From the NCBI RefSeq assembly GCF_016342785.1, contig NZ_JAEINH010000015.1:1-40032 (forward strand): a stretch of DNA of 40,032 nt, in the 5' to 3' direction. The stretch comes from Sanguibacter suaedae. Its GTDB lineage: Bacteria; Actinomycetota; Actinomycetes; Actinomycetales; Cellulomonadaceae. Positions 1 through 13,799 of this stretch are shown piece after piece. The notes under the pieces are model-generated. The model was given only the letters and a program-made list of their open reading frames with translations. It had not been told where the DNA came from and did no database searches. How positions within the stretch are numbered: the first letter of the stretch is position 1; every line of letters begins with the position of its first letter. The position numbers were made by a program, and so were the translations under genes.

Positions 1-134
1 AAGTGAGGAAACCAACCCCGGGACCAGCCACTTCGCGCCAGCCCTCACGGGCCTCGCAGTGGTGTCTGTGCCTCCCTGTCGGGCTGACATCCAGAACATT
101 ACGCGGACGTGAACACCACGTCAACCCTCGCCTC

Positions 135-150
135 CGTGACCGCGGTCACG
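135..150. repeat. 16-bp perfect palindrome downstream of ligA
   Basis: The sequence CGTGACCGCGGTCACG is a perfect palindrome beginning 16 bases after the ligA stop codon on the minus strand. It could fold as a 6-bp stem with a CGCG loop and act as a weak terminator, or serve as a protein-binding site for a gene outside the window. There is no T-rich tail. A second small inverted repeat (GACGTG, 5-base spacer, CACGTC) lies at 106-122. I see no gene in 1-166. Confidence 0.4.
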
Positions 151-166
151 AGGGACGCGCCCGCCG

Positions 167-4664
<4,498 letters not shown>

Positions 4665-4669
4665 CCGCC

Positions 4670-4697
4670 GCGGGCCCGCACACCGGTGCGAGCCCGC
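4670..4697. terminator. Bidirectional hairpin between convergent genes
   Basis: A two-part stem: GCGGGC (4670-4675) pairs with GCCCGC (4692-4697), and inside it GCAC (4678-4681) pairs with GTGC (4686-4689) around a 4-base loop. It fills the 34-base gap between the peptidase stop and the MFS stop and can serve both strands. There is no T-tract. Confidence 0.6.
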
Positions 4698-4698
4698 G

Positions 4699-6024
4699 TC
4701 AGGGCACCGGGTCCCGGGCGTCGTAGGCGAGGAGGCGCGGCTGGGCGCGCAGGAGCAGGCCGAGGACGAGGACGCACCCCAGCCCGCCGACGACCGCGGC
4801 CCACCCCTCGCCCCACCACGAGGCCTGGGCGCCGAGGACGAGATCGCCCAGGCGCGGACCGCCGGCCACGACGACGACGAAGACCCCCTGGAGCCGGCCG
4901 CGCATCGCGTCAGGCGTCGCCGACTGGAGGATCGTCTGGCGGAAGACCGAGCTCACGGCGTCCGACGCCCCGCACAGGACGAGGGTGAGGAGCGCGCAGG
5001 CGAGGGCGACCGGGAGCACCCCGTCGGGCGTCGTCCGGCCCGCGAGGACCAGCACCCCGCCGAATGCCGCGACCGACAGCCCCCATGCCACGATCGCCCA
5101 CGCGATGACCACCCCCTGGCGATGGAGCCGGGTGAGGCCCCCGGAGAACACCCCCGCGAGCAGGCCACCGGCCGCGAGCGCCGCGGTCAGGGCCCCCGTG
5201 GTGCCCTCTCCCCCGCCGAGGACGACGACGCCGACCGCCGGGAACAGGACGCGGGGCATGGCGAGGACCATGGCGACGAGGTCCACGAGGAACGTCATGC
5301 GGACCGTGGGACGGGTGGCGAGGTACCGGAGGCCCTCGAGGACGGACCGGAAGCCCACCACGCGCCGTCGACGTGCGGGCGCTGTCGCCGGTCCGGTGCT
5401 CGGGTCGTCGGACCCCGGGGTGACTTCCGGCGGCATGCCGGGAAGACGCACGAGGGCCCAGAGCGCCGCGGAGAAGCACAGCACGTCCACCGTGTAGACG
5501 ACGCCGTACCCCCAGCGTGCGACGAGGAGCGCGGCCGAGAGCGGCCCGACCGTGAGCGCCACGTTCCAGGTGATGGTCATGAGCGTGTTCGCCGCGGGCA
5601 GGAGCCGTGGGCCCACGAGCCTGGGGATGATGGCCGTCCGTGCCGGGTTGTTCACGGCGAACGCCGCCGACTGCAGGGCGACGAGCCCGTAGAGCAGGTG
5701 CACCGACCCGGTGCCGAGCCACGCCTGGGCCGCCAGGCCGGCCGTGACGAGCCACAGCACCACCGACGCGGCGATCGCGACCGTCCGGCGGTCGTAGGCG
5801 TCGACGAGCGCGCCGCCGTAGAGGCCGAGGACGACGAGCGGCACGAGCGCGGACACGCCGAGGAGCCCGACCGAGAAGGTCGACCCGGTGAGGGCGTAGA
5901 CCTGGAGGCCGACGGCGACCACGGTCAGCTGGGCGCCGAGGTTGGAGATGCCCAGGCCCCACCAGAGGCGGCGGAACTCCGGGGACTCGCGCAGGGGTGT
6001 GGTGTCGACGAAGAGGCTGCGCAC
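4699..6024 (-). CDS. MFS transporter (EntS-like, MFS_3 type)
   Basis: A 441-residue integral membrane protein with roughly twelve hydrophobic segments. The N-terminus (LRESPEFRRLWWGLGISNLG) and the loop GGALVDAYDRRTV after TM2 are typical of the MFS_3/EntS-like group of exporters. A longer polar central loop (about residues 200-215, Pro/Ala/Arg-rich) separates the two six-helix halves. The substrate cannot be read from the sequence; relatives are annotated as siderophore or drug exporters. The GTG start at 6024 lies 3 bases after the stop of the MetE-like gene (TGA GCC GTG), so it is translationally coupled and the last gene of the operon that starts with cysteine desulfurase. The gene ends at a hairpin shared with the convergent peptidase. 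Confidence 0.88.
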   Translation of the reverse strand: MRSLFVDTTPLRESPEFRRLWWGLGISNLGAQLTVVAVGLQVYALTGSTFSVGLLGVSALVPLVVLGLYGGALVDAYDRRTVAIAASVVLWLVTAGLAAQAWLGTGSVHLLYGLVALQSAAFAVNNPARTAIIPRLVGPRLLPAANTLMTITWNVALTVGPLSAALLVARWGYGVVYTVDVLCFSAALWALVRLPGMPPEVTPGSDDPSTGPATAPARRRRVVGFRSVLEGLRYLATRPTVRMTFLVDLVAMVLAMPRVLFPAVGVVVLGGGEGTTGALTAALAAGGLLAGVFSGGLTRLHRQGVVIAWAIVAWGLSVAAFGGVLVLAGRTTPDGVLPVALACALLTLVLCGASDAVSSVFRQTILQSATPDAMRGRLQGVFVVVVAGGPRLGDLVLGAQASWWGEGWAAVVGGLGCVLVLGLLLRAQPRLLAYDARDPVP

Positions 6025-6027
6025 GGC

Positions 6028-7065
6028 TCAGCCGTGCGCGAGGTCGGCGAGCGCGCCCGCCGCGCGCACGGTGGTGCCGAGAGCACCCCGTGCCTCCTCA
6101 GAGCTCCCGGGCGCCGGACCGGTGAGCGGACCGAGGGGCGACGTGAGCACGACGTCGGACAGGCCTTCGAGAGGCAGCCCGAGGCGGCGCCACGGCACGG
6201 CGACGACGTCGGCGAGACCCCGGACGTCGGCACCGGCGCACTGCGAGATGTGGGCGGGCGGCAGGCCCGCCCACAACCGCATGCCCCTCTCGGTGGCGCG
6301 CGCGACGAGCTCCCAGACGCGTTCGTCCCACGTGGCGACGGGTGCGAGGTCGAGACCGAGGTCTTCCGCGCCCGCGTGGACCGCGGGGGCGACGCCCACC
6401 CACGACCTGCCGACGTGGACCACGTTCCTGGCCCCCAGGGCACGCACCCCGTCGAGGAGGGGCCGCAGCCCGTCGACGAGGGCGGGCCCCTCGACCGCGC
6501 GCAGGCGGGAGTAGCCCGAGAACGTGGGCAGCACCCCGGCCGCGACCTGCGCGACGAGCGGCTCGTGCACCTGGACGACGACCTCGGCTCCGGGGACCTG
6601 GGCGCGGACGGCCGCGACGTGGTCCGAGACGCCGGCGGTGAGGGACTCGACGAGCGAGCGCACCGCGCCCGCGTCCGACAGCACCCTGTCGCCCCGGGCG
6701 AGGTAGAGGCTCGCGGCGAGGGTCCACGGCCCGAGGACCTGGACGGTGAGCGGACCCGCGTAGCCGTAGCCGGCGACGGCGAGGGCGTCGAGGTCCTCGC
6801 GCAGGTACGCCCGGGAGCGCTCGAGGTCGAGGCCCGGGCGGTCGCTGAGGCGCCAGCCGTGAGGTCCGAGCTCGCTCGGCATGTCGACGAGCAGCGCGGC
6901 CGTCCTGCCCAGCGGCTCCGCCCCCGGTCCACGGCTCGCCAGCTGGACGGTGAACGGGAGGCCGTCCACCCCCTCGGGGACGTCGACAAGGTCGCCCAGG
7001 ACCGCGGACTGCGCGTCGAGCACGTCGGGGCCGGGCCACGGACCCGGGCCGGTGACCCCCGTCAC
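6028..7065 (-). CDS. MetE-like (cobalamin-independent methionine synthase fold) protein, zinc ligands apparently lost
   Basis: A 345-residue TIM-barrel protein related to the C-terminal half of MetE, and the positional counterpart of mycobacterial Rv3015c, which also lies by ligA and mnmA. Recognisable blocks include [38 protein letters not shown] and [15 protein letters not shown]. MetE binds catalytic zinc through a His-x-Cys pair and a later Cys. At the matching places this protein has [11 protein letters not shown] and [12 protein letters not shown], without those cysteines. It is also less than half the length of full MetE. I therefore doubt that it is a working methionine synthase; its true role is unknown. 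The GTG start at 7065 overlaps the mnmA stop by four bases (GTGA), which ties it to the sulfur/tRNA-thiolation operon. The fold assignment is good; the function is open. Confidence 0.75.
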   Translation of the reverse strand: MTGVTGPGPWPGPDVLDAQSAVLGDLVDVPEGVDGLPFTVQLASRGPGAEPLGRTAALLVDMPSELGPHGWRLSDRPGLDLERSRAYLREDLDALAVAGYGYAGPLTVQVLGPWTLAASLYLARGDRVLSDAGAVRSLVESLTAGVSDHVAAVRAQVPGAEVVVQVHEPLVAQVAAGVLPTFSGYSRLRAVEGPALVDGLRPLLDGVRALGARNVVHVGRSWVGVAPAVHAGAEDLGLDLAPVATWDERVWELVARATERGMRLWAGLPPAHISQCAGADVRGLADVVAVPWRRLGLPLEGLSDVVLTSPLGPLTGPAPGSSEEARGALGTTVRAAGALADLAHG

Positions 7066-8198
7066 GAGACGCGCCCACGGGCGCGGTTGGCGCTGACCAC
7101 CGTGGACTCCCCGAGCACGCGGGTGCCCGCGTAGAGGACGAGCGACTGCCCGGGCGCGATGCCCCGCAGGCCGTCGCCGACGAGCTCGACCTCGACCCCG
7201 CTCCGGTCGTCGACGGCACGGGCCCGCGCCGCCACGGGCGCACCGTGCGCCCTCACCTGGACCTCGGCGTCGAACCAGCCGTCGTCAGGTGCCGCGGCGA
7301 GGACGTCGTCGGCGAACCACACCGCGCGGTCGCCGACCAGCCGGTCCACCGTGAGGAGCTCCACCGGGCCGACGACCACCGTGTTGCTCACCGGCTGCAC
7401 GTCGAGCACGTACCGGGGTCGGCCGTCCGCCGCGGGACGTCCCAGGGCGAGGCCCTTGCGCTGGCCCACCGTGTACGCGTAGGCACCGTCGTGCTCGCCG
7501 AGGACCGTGCCCTCGGTGTCGACGATCGCCCCGGGGCGGGCGCCGAGACGGTCGCGGAGGAACCCCTGCGTGTCGCCGTCGGCGACGAAGCAGATGTCGT
7601 AGGAGTCGGGCTTCGCGGACACACTCAGCCCTCGCGCTGCGGCCTCGGCGCGCACCTCGTCCTTCGAGGCGAACCCGCCGAGGGGGAACATCGCACGACG
7701 CAACCGGTCCGGGCCCATGACGGCCAGGACGTACGACTGGTCCTTCGCGGTGTTCGGCGACCGGTGCAGCTCGCGGACCTCCGTCCCGTCGGGCGCGGTC
7801 CGCAGCACCACCTGGGCGTAGTGGCCCGTCGCGACGGCGTCGAACCCGAGGGCCGTCGCCTTGTCGAGGAGCGCCTCGAACTTGATGTGCTCGTTGCAGC
7901 GCACGCACGGGTTCGGGGTCCGGCCCGCCTCGTACTCCGCGAGGAAGTCCGCGACCACCGTGTCCTCGAACCGCTCGGAGAGGTCCCACACGTAGTACGG
8001 GATGCCGAGGACGTCCGCCGCGCGGCGCGCGTCACCCGCGTCCTCGATCGAGCAGCAGCCGCGTGAGCCGGACCGGAACTGGTCACGGTTCCGCGACAAC
8101 GCCATGTGGACGCCGACGACGTCGTGGCCGGCCTCGACCGCGAGCGCCGCCGCGACGGCGGAGTCCACCCCGCCGGACATGGCTGCGAGGACCCTCAT
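7062..8198 (-). CDS. mnmA: tRNA-specific 2-thiouridylase MnmA
   Basis: MnmA adenylates and then thiolates U34 of Lys, Glu and Gln tRNAs, taking sulfur relayed from a cysteine desulfurase. The 378-residue protein opens with the PP-loop [19 protein letters not shown]. Next come the catalytic cysteine in [19 protein letters not shown] and the second redox cysteine in [12 protein letters not shown]. The Gly-rich [10 protein letters not shown] segment and a C-terminal beta-barrel end the protein. An [16 protein letters not shown] segment near residue 35 is typical of actinobacterial members. The ATG overlaps the stop of the cysteine desulfurase gene (ATGA), and the stop overlaps the start of the MetE-like gene, so translation of the operon is tightly linked. 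Confidence 0.96.
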   Translation of the reverse strand: MRVLAAMSGGVDSAVAAALAVEAGHDVVGVHMALSRNRDQFRSGSRGCCSIEDAGDARRAADVLGIPYYVWDLSERFEDTVVADFLAEYEAGRTPNPCVRCNEHIKFEALLDKATALGFDAVATGHYAQVVLRTAPDGTEVRELHRSPNTAKDQSYVLAVMGPDRLRRAMFPLGGFASKDEVRAEAAARGLSVSAKPDSYDICFVADGDTQGFLRDRLGARPGAIVDTEGTVLGEHDGAYAYTVGQRKGLALGRPAADGRPRYVLDVQPVSNTVVVGPVELLTVDRLVGDRAVWFADDVLAAAPDDGWFDAEVQVRAHGAPVAARARAVDDRSGVEVELVGDGLRGIAPGQSLVLYAGTRVLGESTVVSANRARGRVS

Positions 8199-9442
8199 CC
8201 GTGGGCCTCCTGCGCCTGGCGCGAGCGGCCGGCGCCGATGCCCGCGGAGGCGAGGCCGGCAGCCCGGGCGCGCTCGACCACCTCGGGGAGGACCTCGACG
8301 AGGAGGTCGACGTCCTCCTCGCTGGACGTGGTGCCCAGGGAGAAGCGCAGGGCGCCTCGGGCGTCCTCCTCGCCCACTCCGCTCGCCAGGAGCACGTGCG
8401 ACGGCTGGGGGACGCCCGCCTGGCAGGCCGAGCCCGTGGACGTCCGGACGCCCGCCGAGTCCAGGAGGTAGAGGAGGGAGTCGCCCTCGCACCCCGGGAA
8501 CGTGAAGTGCGCGCTGCCCGGGAGGCGTCGCGCCGCGCCGTCGCCGAGCGGGTCGGGGCCGCGCAGGACCGCCGTCGGGACAGCGGCGCGGACGCCACGC
8601 ACGAGACGGTCGCGCAGGGCGGAGACCCGGGTGCTCACCGCGTCCCTGGTGTCGACGGCCTCCGTGAGCGCGACCGCGAACGAGCGGATCGCGGCCGCGT
8701 CGACGGTGCCCGAGCGCACGCCGCGCTCCTGGCCCCCGCCGTGGGACACCGGGGTGATGTCGAGGCTGCGACGGGCGAGGAGCGCACCGACGCCCACCGG
8801 CCCGCCGAGCTTGTGGGCCGACACGGTGAGGGCGTCGAGGCCGCTCGCCGCGAAGTCCAGCTCGATCTTCCCCGCGGCCTGGACGGCGTCCGAGTGCACG
8901 GGGACGCCGTAGGGGCGCGCGGCGGCCACCACCTCGGCGATCGGCTGGAGCGTCCCGACCTCGTTGTTGGCCCACATGACGCTGATGAGCGCCACCTCGT
9001 CGGCGTGCGCCGCGAGCTCCGCGCGCAGCGCCTCCACGTCGAGCCTGCCCTCGGCGTCCACGCCGAGGAGGACGATCTCCGCGCCCGCGTGCTCGGCCAT
9101 CCAGAACGCCGGGTCGAGGACCGCGTGGTGCTCGACGCCGGAGACGAGGATCCGTCGCCGCTCCGGGTGGGTCACGCGACGGGACCAGAAGATCCCCTTG
9201 ACGGCGATGTTGTCGGCCTCCGTGCCGCCGCTCGTGAACACGACCTCGCTCGGTCTCGCCCCCAGCGCCGCGGCGACCTGCTCCCGGGACTCCTCGACGA
9301 CGCGGCGCGCGGCACGTCCGTCGGCATGCAGGGACGACGGGTTGCCCGTGAGCGCCATCTGGGCGGCGAACGCCTCGACGGCCGCCGGTGACATGGGGGT
9401 CGTGGCCGCGTGGTCGAGGTACGCGGAACGGGTGGGGGTCAC
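8195..9442 (-). CDS. iscS: Cysteine desulfurase (IscS/NifS family)
   Basis: A 415-residue PLP enzyme that removes sulfur from cysteine as a persulfide, here most simply for MnmA encoded next to it. It begins [16 protein letters not shown] and contains [10 protein letters not shown]. The PLP lysine is Lys211 in SAHKLGGP, and the persulfide-forming cysteine is Cys340 in the loop STGSACQAG. The GTG start at 9442 has no Shine-Dalgarno sequence, but a TAGACT hexamer lies 8 bases upstream. It is the first gene of a four-gene minus-strand operon (desulfurase, mnmA, MetE-like, MFS). The paralogue type (IscS versus a dedicated MnmA partner) is inferred from context. Confidence 0.93.
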   Translation of the reverse strand: MTPTRSAYLDHAATTPMSPAAVEAFAAQMALTGNPSSLHADGRAARRVVEESREQVAAALGARPSEVVFTSGGTEADNIAVKGIFWSRRVTHPERRRILVSGVEHHAVLDPAFWMAEHAGAEIVLLGVDAEGRLDVEALRAELAAHADEVALISVMWANNEVGTLQPIAEVVAAARPYGVPVHSDAVQAAGKIELDFAASGLDALTVSAHKLGGPVGVGALLARRSLDITPVSHGGGQERGVRSGTVDAAAIRSFAVALTEAVDTRDAVSTRVSALRDRLVRGVRAAVPTAVLRGPDPLGDGAARRLPGSAHFTFPGCEGDSLLYLLDSAGVRTSTGSACQAGVPQPSHVLLASGVGEEDARGALRFSLGTTSSEEDVDLLVEVLPEVVERARAAGLASAGIGAGRSRQAQEAHG

Positions 9443-9450
9443 GAGAACCC

Positions 9451-9456
9451 AGTCTA
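9451..9456 (-). promoter_or_regulatory. -10 element upstream of the cysteine desulfurase operon
   Basis: TAGACT on the minus strand ends 8 bases before the GTG at 9442, consistent with a leaderless start. The upstream promoter region falls inside the phoX terminator hairpin at 9460-9488, so the -35 area and the terminator stem overlap. Confidence 0.35.
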
Positions 9457-9459
9457 CGA

Positions 9460-9488
9460 GCCGTGCCGGTCCCGGCGACCGGCACGGC
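9460..9488 (-). terminator. Terminator-like hairpin after phoX
   Basis: A perfect 11-bp stem (GCCGTGCCGGT / ACCGGCACGGC) around a 7-base loop, starting about 30 bases past the phoX stop and just ahead of the cysteine desulfurase start. It is GC-rich and has no T-tract. Confidence 0.65.
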
Positions 9489-9519
9489 CTGTGACCCCCA
9501 CGACGTCACGCCCGACCGG

Positions 9520-11742
9520 TCATGCCCGCCACACCTGGACGACGCTGGGGCGCGGCCCCGCGACGGCGCCGGCCGGGGCGGTGGCCCCTGCAGGGACGTA
9601 GTCCGGGAACGTCGACGTCGGGGCCGCGACCGTCCCGTCCTCCCCGGGGTGCTGGACGGCGACGAACACCATCTGGTCGTCCTGGTGGATCACCGGGCCG
9701 CAGGTCTCCGCGTCGACGGGCACCGCGAGGAACTGCTGCACGTGCCCGCGCTCCGCACCCTCGAGCGGGACCTTGAACAAGCCGTCCGCGAGCCCGATGG
9801 TGCCCGGCTGGCCGTCCGTGGAGATCCACAGGTTGCCCGAGTCGTCGAACGCCACGTTGTCCGGGCACGAGATGGGCGAGACACGGTCCGCGGGGAAGCC
9901 CGCGAAGTACGTCGAGACGTTCCGCGAGGGGTCCCCGCACACGAGGAGGAGCGACCAGCGGAACGTCGTCGACGCCGCGTCGCCGCCGTCCTCGGCGATC
10001 TCCACGACGTGGCCGTCCCTGTTCGCCAGGCGCGGGTTGACCTCGGTCGCCCCCTCCTGGCCGGTCTTCCCACGGTTCGTGTTGTTGGTGCACGCCACGT
10101 ACACGCGGCCCGTGGTCGGGCTCGGCTCCACGTCCTCGCACCGGTCCATCTTCGTGGCACCGACGGCGTCGGCCGCGAGACGGGCGAGGACGACGACCTC
10201 GTCGTCGGCGAAGCCCGGGACCTGGCTCACGCCGTCGATGGTCAGGGGCACCCACTCACCCGTCCCGTCGAAGGCACCGTCGGACGGGAGCGTGCCCGTG
10301 CCGTCGATCTCCTCGGCCGGCGACGTCCCGGAGAACCGGGCCACGTAGAGCGACCCCGAGGAGAGGAGCTGCTTGTTGTGCGCGCGGTCCTTCTTCGACC
10401 CGCCGGGCAGCATGCGCTGCGTCGAGACGAACTTGTACAGGTAGTCGAAGCGCTCGTCGTCGCCCATGTAGGCGACCGCGCGGGCGTCCGCGGAGAGGCA
10501 CACGTTGGCGCCCTCGTGCTTGAACCGGCCGAGGGCCGTGTGCTTCACCGGTGCGGCGTCCGGCTCGTACGGGTCGAGCTCGACGATCCAGCCGAAACGG
10601 TTGGGCTCGTTCTCGTAACCCGGGTTGCGTGCGTCGAAGCGCGGGTCCTCGTGCTCCCACCCTCCCGACGTCGCGGAGTCGCGCAGCCCGTAGCGGGCGT
10701 CCCCGGCGGACGTGCCCGCCGTCCGGAAGTACCCGTTGAAGTTCTCCTCGCCGGAGAGCACCGTCCCCCACGGGGTGGTGCCGCCGGCGCAGTTGCCGAG
10801 CGTCCCGAGGATCGTGGTCCCGGACGGGTCGGCCACGGTGCGCAGGAGCGGGGAGCCCGCGGCCGGGCCGGACACGTCGAACGCCGTGCCCGTGTGGATC
10901 CTCCGGTTGTAGTCGCTGCTCACCTGGTACGTCCACGGCTGCCCGGCACGCTTGCGTCGGAGCTCGACGACGGCCATCCCCTGGGCGGCCATCGCCACGC
11001 GGCGCTGCTCGGACAGCACCGCGGGGTCCTCCGTCGGGGAGAACATGATGGACGGGTTGACGTACTCGTGGTTGGCGACGAGCAGCGCCTTGCGGCTGCT
11101 GCTGCGCGGCTTGCCGGTGTCCTTGCCCCGGCCCTTGCCCCGCTTGCGCGAGAACTCCTGGCGCCGACCGTTGTAGAACCCGCGACCCTTGCAGTCGTCG
11201 AGGGGCATGAGGTCGAGGTAGTCGTTGTTGTACCCGAACTGCAGGAGCTGCTGGGCCTCGGTCTGGTCCGCCAGGTCGAGCGCGCGCCCGCCGGGGAGGA
11301 TCGGGTCACCCCACCGGATCACGGGACTCCACGCGTACCCGTCGGGGACGGTGAACGCGTCCTGGGTCGCCGGCTGGGGGGCGATCGCCCCGAATGCGAG
11401 CCCGGCCCGCGACCCGCCCCCCTTCCCCGACGTGGCGAGCGGCTCCGCGGCGGCCGACGACGGCGGGAGCGCAGCACCCACGACGAGTGCGAGCGCGCCG
11501 GCACCCGCACCTCCGAGGACCGCGCGTCGACTCAGGGCGCGGCTGGCGACGTCCCGGAAGTACTCGTTGGGGCTCGTGTTCGGCACCGGGTGGAAGCACG
11601 CGTCGGCGCACTTGAGGTGGCACGTCACCGGACTCCGCTTGCCCTGCGTGTGGCCGACCATCGGCAGGAGGGAGCGGCCGCCGTCCGCGAGCCCCGAGGG
11701 GTCGAGCGGGGCTGCCGGCGCGCATGCAGGGGTCATGGTCAT
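9520..11742 (-). CDS. phoX: PhoX-family (DUF839) alkaline phosphatase, Tat-exported
   Basis: A 740-residue secreted phosphomonoesterase of the PhoX family, whose characterised members use calcium and iron and release phosphate from organic esters. A twin-arginine signal lies unusually deep: [10 protein letters not shown] at residues 71-80, followed by a hydrophobic stretch ending near SSAAAEP. Ahead of it is a cysteine cluster (Cys41, Cys45, Cys49, in [17 protein letters not shown]) that I recall from other actinobacterial PhoX leaders. The family motif [22 protein letters not shown] is present, split here around residues 300-320, as are the Asp/Glu-rich metal-binding regions. Start ATG 11742 has GGAG seven bases upstream. 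It is monocistronic, bounded by hairpins. Phosphate control through PhoP is expected for the family, but I see only a single GTTCACC, not a clear PHO box. Confidence 0.92.
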   Translation of the reverse strand: MTMTPACAPAAPLDPSGLADGGRSLLPMVGHTQGKRSPVTCHLKCADACFHPVPNTSPNEYFRDVASRALSRRAVLGGAGAGALALVVGAALPPSSAAAEPLATSGKGGGSRAGLAFGAIAPQPATQDAFTVPDGYAWSPVIRWGDPILPGGRALDLADQTEAQQLLQFGYNNDYLDLMPLDDCKGRGFYNGRRQEFSRKRGKGRGKDTGKPRSSSRKALLVANHEYVNPSIMFSPTEDPAVLSEQRRVAMAAQGMAVVELRRKRAGQPWTYQVSSDYNRRIHTGTAFDVSGPAAGSPLLRTVADPSGTTILGTLGNCAGGTTPWGTVLSGEENFNGYFRTAGTSAGDARYGLRDSATSGGWEHEDPRFDARNPGYENEPNRFGWIVELDPYEPDAAPVKHTALGRFKHEGANVCLSADARAVAYMGDDERFDYLYKFVSTQRMLPGGSKKDRAHNKQLLSSGSLYVARFSGTSPAEEIDGTGTLPSDGAFDGTGEWVPLTIDGVSQVPGFADDEVVVLARLAADAVGATKMDRCEDVEPSPTTGRVYVACTNNTNRGKTGQEGATEVNPRLANRDGHVVEIAEDGGDAASTTFRWSLLLVCGDPSRNVSTYFAGFPADRVSPISCPDNVAFDDSGNLWISTDGQPGTIGLADGLFKVPLEGAERGHVQQFLAVPVDAETCGPVIHQDDQMVFVAVQHPGEDGTVAAPTSTFPDYVPAGATAPAGAVAGPRPSVVQVWRA

Positions 11743-11822
11743 GACGTTCTCCGAGGTCGCGAGGGTGCTGACCCGGGAACGCTATGGGCGGTGTGCGATC
11801 AATGTCCGACCTGCTGATGGAT

Positions 11823-11840
11823 GCCAGGTGAACACCTGGC
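11823..11840. terminator. Inverted repeat between etfA and phoX
   Basis: GCCAGGTG, two bases, CACCTGGC: a perfect 8-bp inverted repeat 9 bases after the etfA stop and about 80 bases ahead of phoX. As RNA it makes a 6-bp stem with a 6-base loop and may end etfBA. It also contains GTTCACC on the minus strand, the half-site of actinobacterial PHO boxes, so a regulatory role at phoX is possible. Confidence 0.45.
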
Positions 11841-11849
11841 GTCCGGACG

Positions 11850-12851
11850 TCAGGCGCGGTGCGCGCGGATGGTCGCCGCAGCCTGCGGGAGCACCTCGGC
11901 GAGGTCGCCCACCACACCGAAGTCCGCGATCTCGAAGATCGGCGAGTCGGGATCGTTGTTCACCGCGACGATGACCGCCGACGACTGCATGCCACCCCGG
12001 TGATGGGGAGCGCCGGAGATGCCCGCACCCACGTACAGGCGTGGGGCCACGGTGACCCCCGTCTGCCCGATCTGCGCGTCGTGCCCCACCCAGCCCTCGT
12101 CCACGGCGTCGCGCGTCGCGCCCACCGCCGCCCCGAGCGCGTCGGCGAGGTCCTCGACCGGCCCGAAGTCCCCGAGGGTCCCCCGACCACCGGCGACGAC
12201 GTACGCGGCCTCGGCGAGGGCCGGGCGGCCGCTGCCGCCCCCGGCGGGCTCGTGCTCCGTGCGGGAGACGAGCCTCGCCGCGGTCGCGGTGGCCGTGACC
12301 TCCACGGCGACGCGGCGGACCGCGACCTCGGACCGCGCAGGAGCGGGCGTCGCGACGACCGCGTTCGCCCGCACCGTGAGCACCGCAGGCTCGGAGCGCA
12401 CCGCGCACGCGACGTCCCACGTCCCCGCGAGGACGCGCTTGGCACCCACGACGGCTCCGTCACCGTCGACGGAGACCTCCGTGACGTCGAGCACGAGCCC
12501 TCCGCCCGTCGCGTGGGCGAGACGCGCCGCGGCCTCCTTCGTGGGGAAGGACGACGACAGCAGCACCACGGTCGCCCCGGACGCCGCCACCGCGGCCGCG
12601 AGCGCCTCCGCGGCGACGGGCGTGAGGTGCGGGTCGGCGCCGGGCGCCCCGCACAGCTCGGTCACGAGGAGCTCGCGCACCCCGTGCTCCGCGAGCTGGT
12701 CGAGCGTGCCTTCCGACGGCTCCTCGAGCGCCACGGCGACGACGGACCCGAGCCCGCGAGCCATCGTGAGGAGCTCGAGGGCCGGGGAGCGCAGGCCCTG
12801 CGCCGGGGTGTCCAGGTGGACGAGAACGGTACGGTCGGTCGAGTCAGCCAT
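11850..12851 (-). CDS. etfA: Electron transfer flavoprotein alpha subunit
   Basis: A 333-residue FAD-binding subunit of the EtfAB dimer, which passes electrons from acyl-CoA and other dehydrogenases to the respiratory chain. The C-terminal FAD domain is well conserved: VVAGGRGTLGDFGPVEDLAD, ALGAAVGATRDAVDEGW, GQTGVTVAPRLYVGAGISGA and NNDPDSPIFEIADFGVVGDL. The N-terminal alpha/beta domain (residues 1-190) is more variable. It begins 18 bases after etfB and is surely co-transcribed with it. The same pair lies downstream of iscS-mnmA in mycobacteria (fixB, fixA), so the order is ancestral, with phoX inserted between. Confidence 0.95.
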   Translation of the reverse strand: MADSTDRTVLVHLDTPAQGLRSPALELLTMARGLGSVVAVALEEPSEGTLDQLAEHGVRELLVTELCGAPGADPHLTPVAAEALAAAVAASGATVVLLSSSFPTKEAAARLAHATGGGLVLDVTEVSVDGDGAVVGAKRVLAGTWDVACAVRSEPAVLTVRANAVVATPAPARSEVAVRRVAVEVTATATAARLVSRTEHEPAGGGSGRPALAEAAYVVAGGRGTLGDFGPVEDLADALGAAVGATRDAVDEGWVGHDAQIGQTGVTVAPRLYVGAGISGAPHHRGGMQSSAVIVAVNNDPDSPIFEIADFGVVGDLAEVLPQAAATIRAHRA

Positions 12852-12869
12852 GATCAGTCCGTTCGCGGT

Positions 12870-13676
12870 TCAGACGAGGTCGTTGCGGATGAGGTACTCG
12901 GCGAGCGCGACGCCGCCCTCACCCTTGTCGGTGACGATCTCCGCGGGCTCGCGCGGCGGGCGCGGCCCGCTCGAGACGACGCGGGCACGCGCGGCGCCCT
13001 CCCCCACCTCCGCAGGGTCGAGGCCCAGCTCCGCGAGGTCCCACACCGTGACGTCCTTGGTGCGCGCCGCCATGATGAGCTTGAAGTTCGGGTAGCGCGG
13101 GGTGTTCACGTGGTCCGTGACGCTCACGACGGCAGGCAGCGGCGCCGTGAGCACCTCAGTGACCCCGTCGAGGTCGCGCGAGATCTCGGCGACCCCGTCG
13201 ACGACCGAGAGCCGGGCGGCGAGCGCGAGCTGCGGCAGACCGAGCTCCGCGGACAGCAGCGCCGGCACCACCGACCCCAGACCGTCGAGCGCGGCCATGC
13301 CCGTGATGACCAGGTCGACCGGGCCGTCCTGCGCAAGGCGTCGGATGCCGGCAGCGACGGCACGGGCGGTCCCGAACACGTCGGAACCCGCGACGGCGTC
13401 GTCCGTGACGCGCACCGCGGTGTCCACACCCAGCTGGTACGCCTTGCGCAGCGCGGCCTCGGACTCCACCGGGCCGACCGTCAGGGCGACGACCTCGCTC
13501 GAGGCACGCCCCTCCGCGCCGAGCGCCTCGACGAGCTGGAGCGCGGCCTCGACCGCGTTCTCGTCGAGCTCGTTGAGCGTCCCGTCCTCCGCGCCGCGAG
13601 CCACCCGTCCGTCCTCGGTGAGCTGCCTGTCGGAGTGGATATCCGGGACGTGCTTGACTGGGACGACGATCCTCAT
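12870..13676 (-). CDS. etfB: Electron transfer flavoprotein beta subunit
   Basis: A 268-residue subunit that binds AMP and forms the docking face of the EtfAB dimer. It begins MRIVVPVKHVPDIHSDRQL. It includes NELDENAVEAALQL, the nucleotide-binding segment VITGMAALDGLGSVVPALL, the recognition-loop region LPQLALAARL, and TPRYPNFKLIMAARTK before a short C-terminal arm. The ATG at 13676 was chosen over an upstream GTG-frame extension because the family starts here; a purine-rich AAAGAGAG precedes it. The gene is divergent from glgX. The 123-base gap 13677-13799 shows no promoter or operator I would defend. Confidence 0.94.
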   Translation of the reverse strand: MRIVVPVKHVPDIHSDRQLTEDGRVARGAEDGTLNELDENAVEAALQLVEALGAEGRASSEVVALTVGPVESEAALRKAYQLGVDTAVRVTDDAVAGSDVFGTARAVAAGIRRLAQDGPVDLVITGMAALDGLGSVVPALLSAELGLPQLALAARLSVVDGVAEISRDLDGVTEVLTAPLPAVVSVTDHVNTPRYPNFKLIMAARTKDVTVWDLAELGLDPAEVGEGAARARVVSSGPRPPREPAEIVTDKGEGGVALAEYLIRNDLV

Positions 13677-13799
13677 TACGGGTGGCTCTCTTTCCATCGC
13701 GACAATCCGAATGCAGCCTACAACGCGGCCGATGAGGAGCAGCCCCCGTGCCCGCATGGCAGAAGACGTGCCCCGACCCCCCTTGAGGTTGCCCCCTTC

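Noticed and set aside
11743-11849. PHO boxes upstream of phoX
   Set aside because: Only one GTTCACC occurs, inside a palindrome next to etfA; the 11-base direct repeats expected of PhoP sites are not seen.
11859-13799. Plus-strand open frame joined in frame to the start of glgX
   Set aside because: The upstream part is antisense to etfA and etfB. GlgX homology begins just after the ATG at 13800, which has its own ribosome-binding site.
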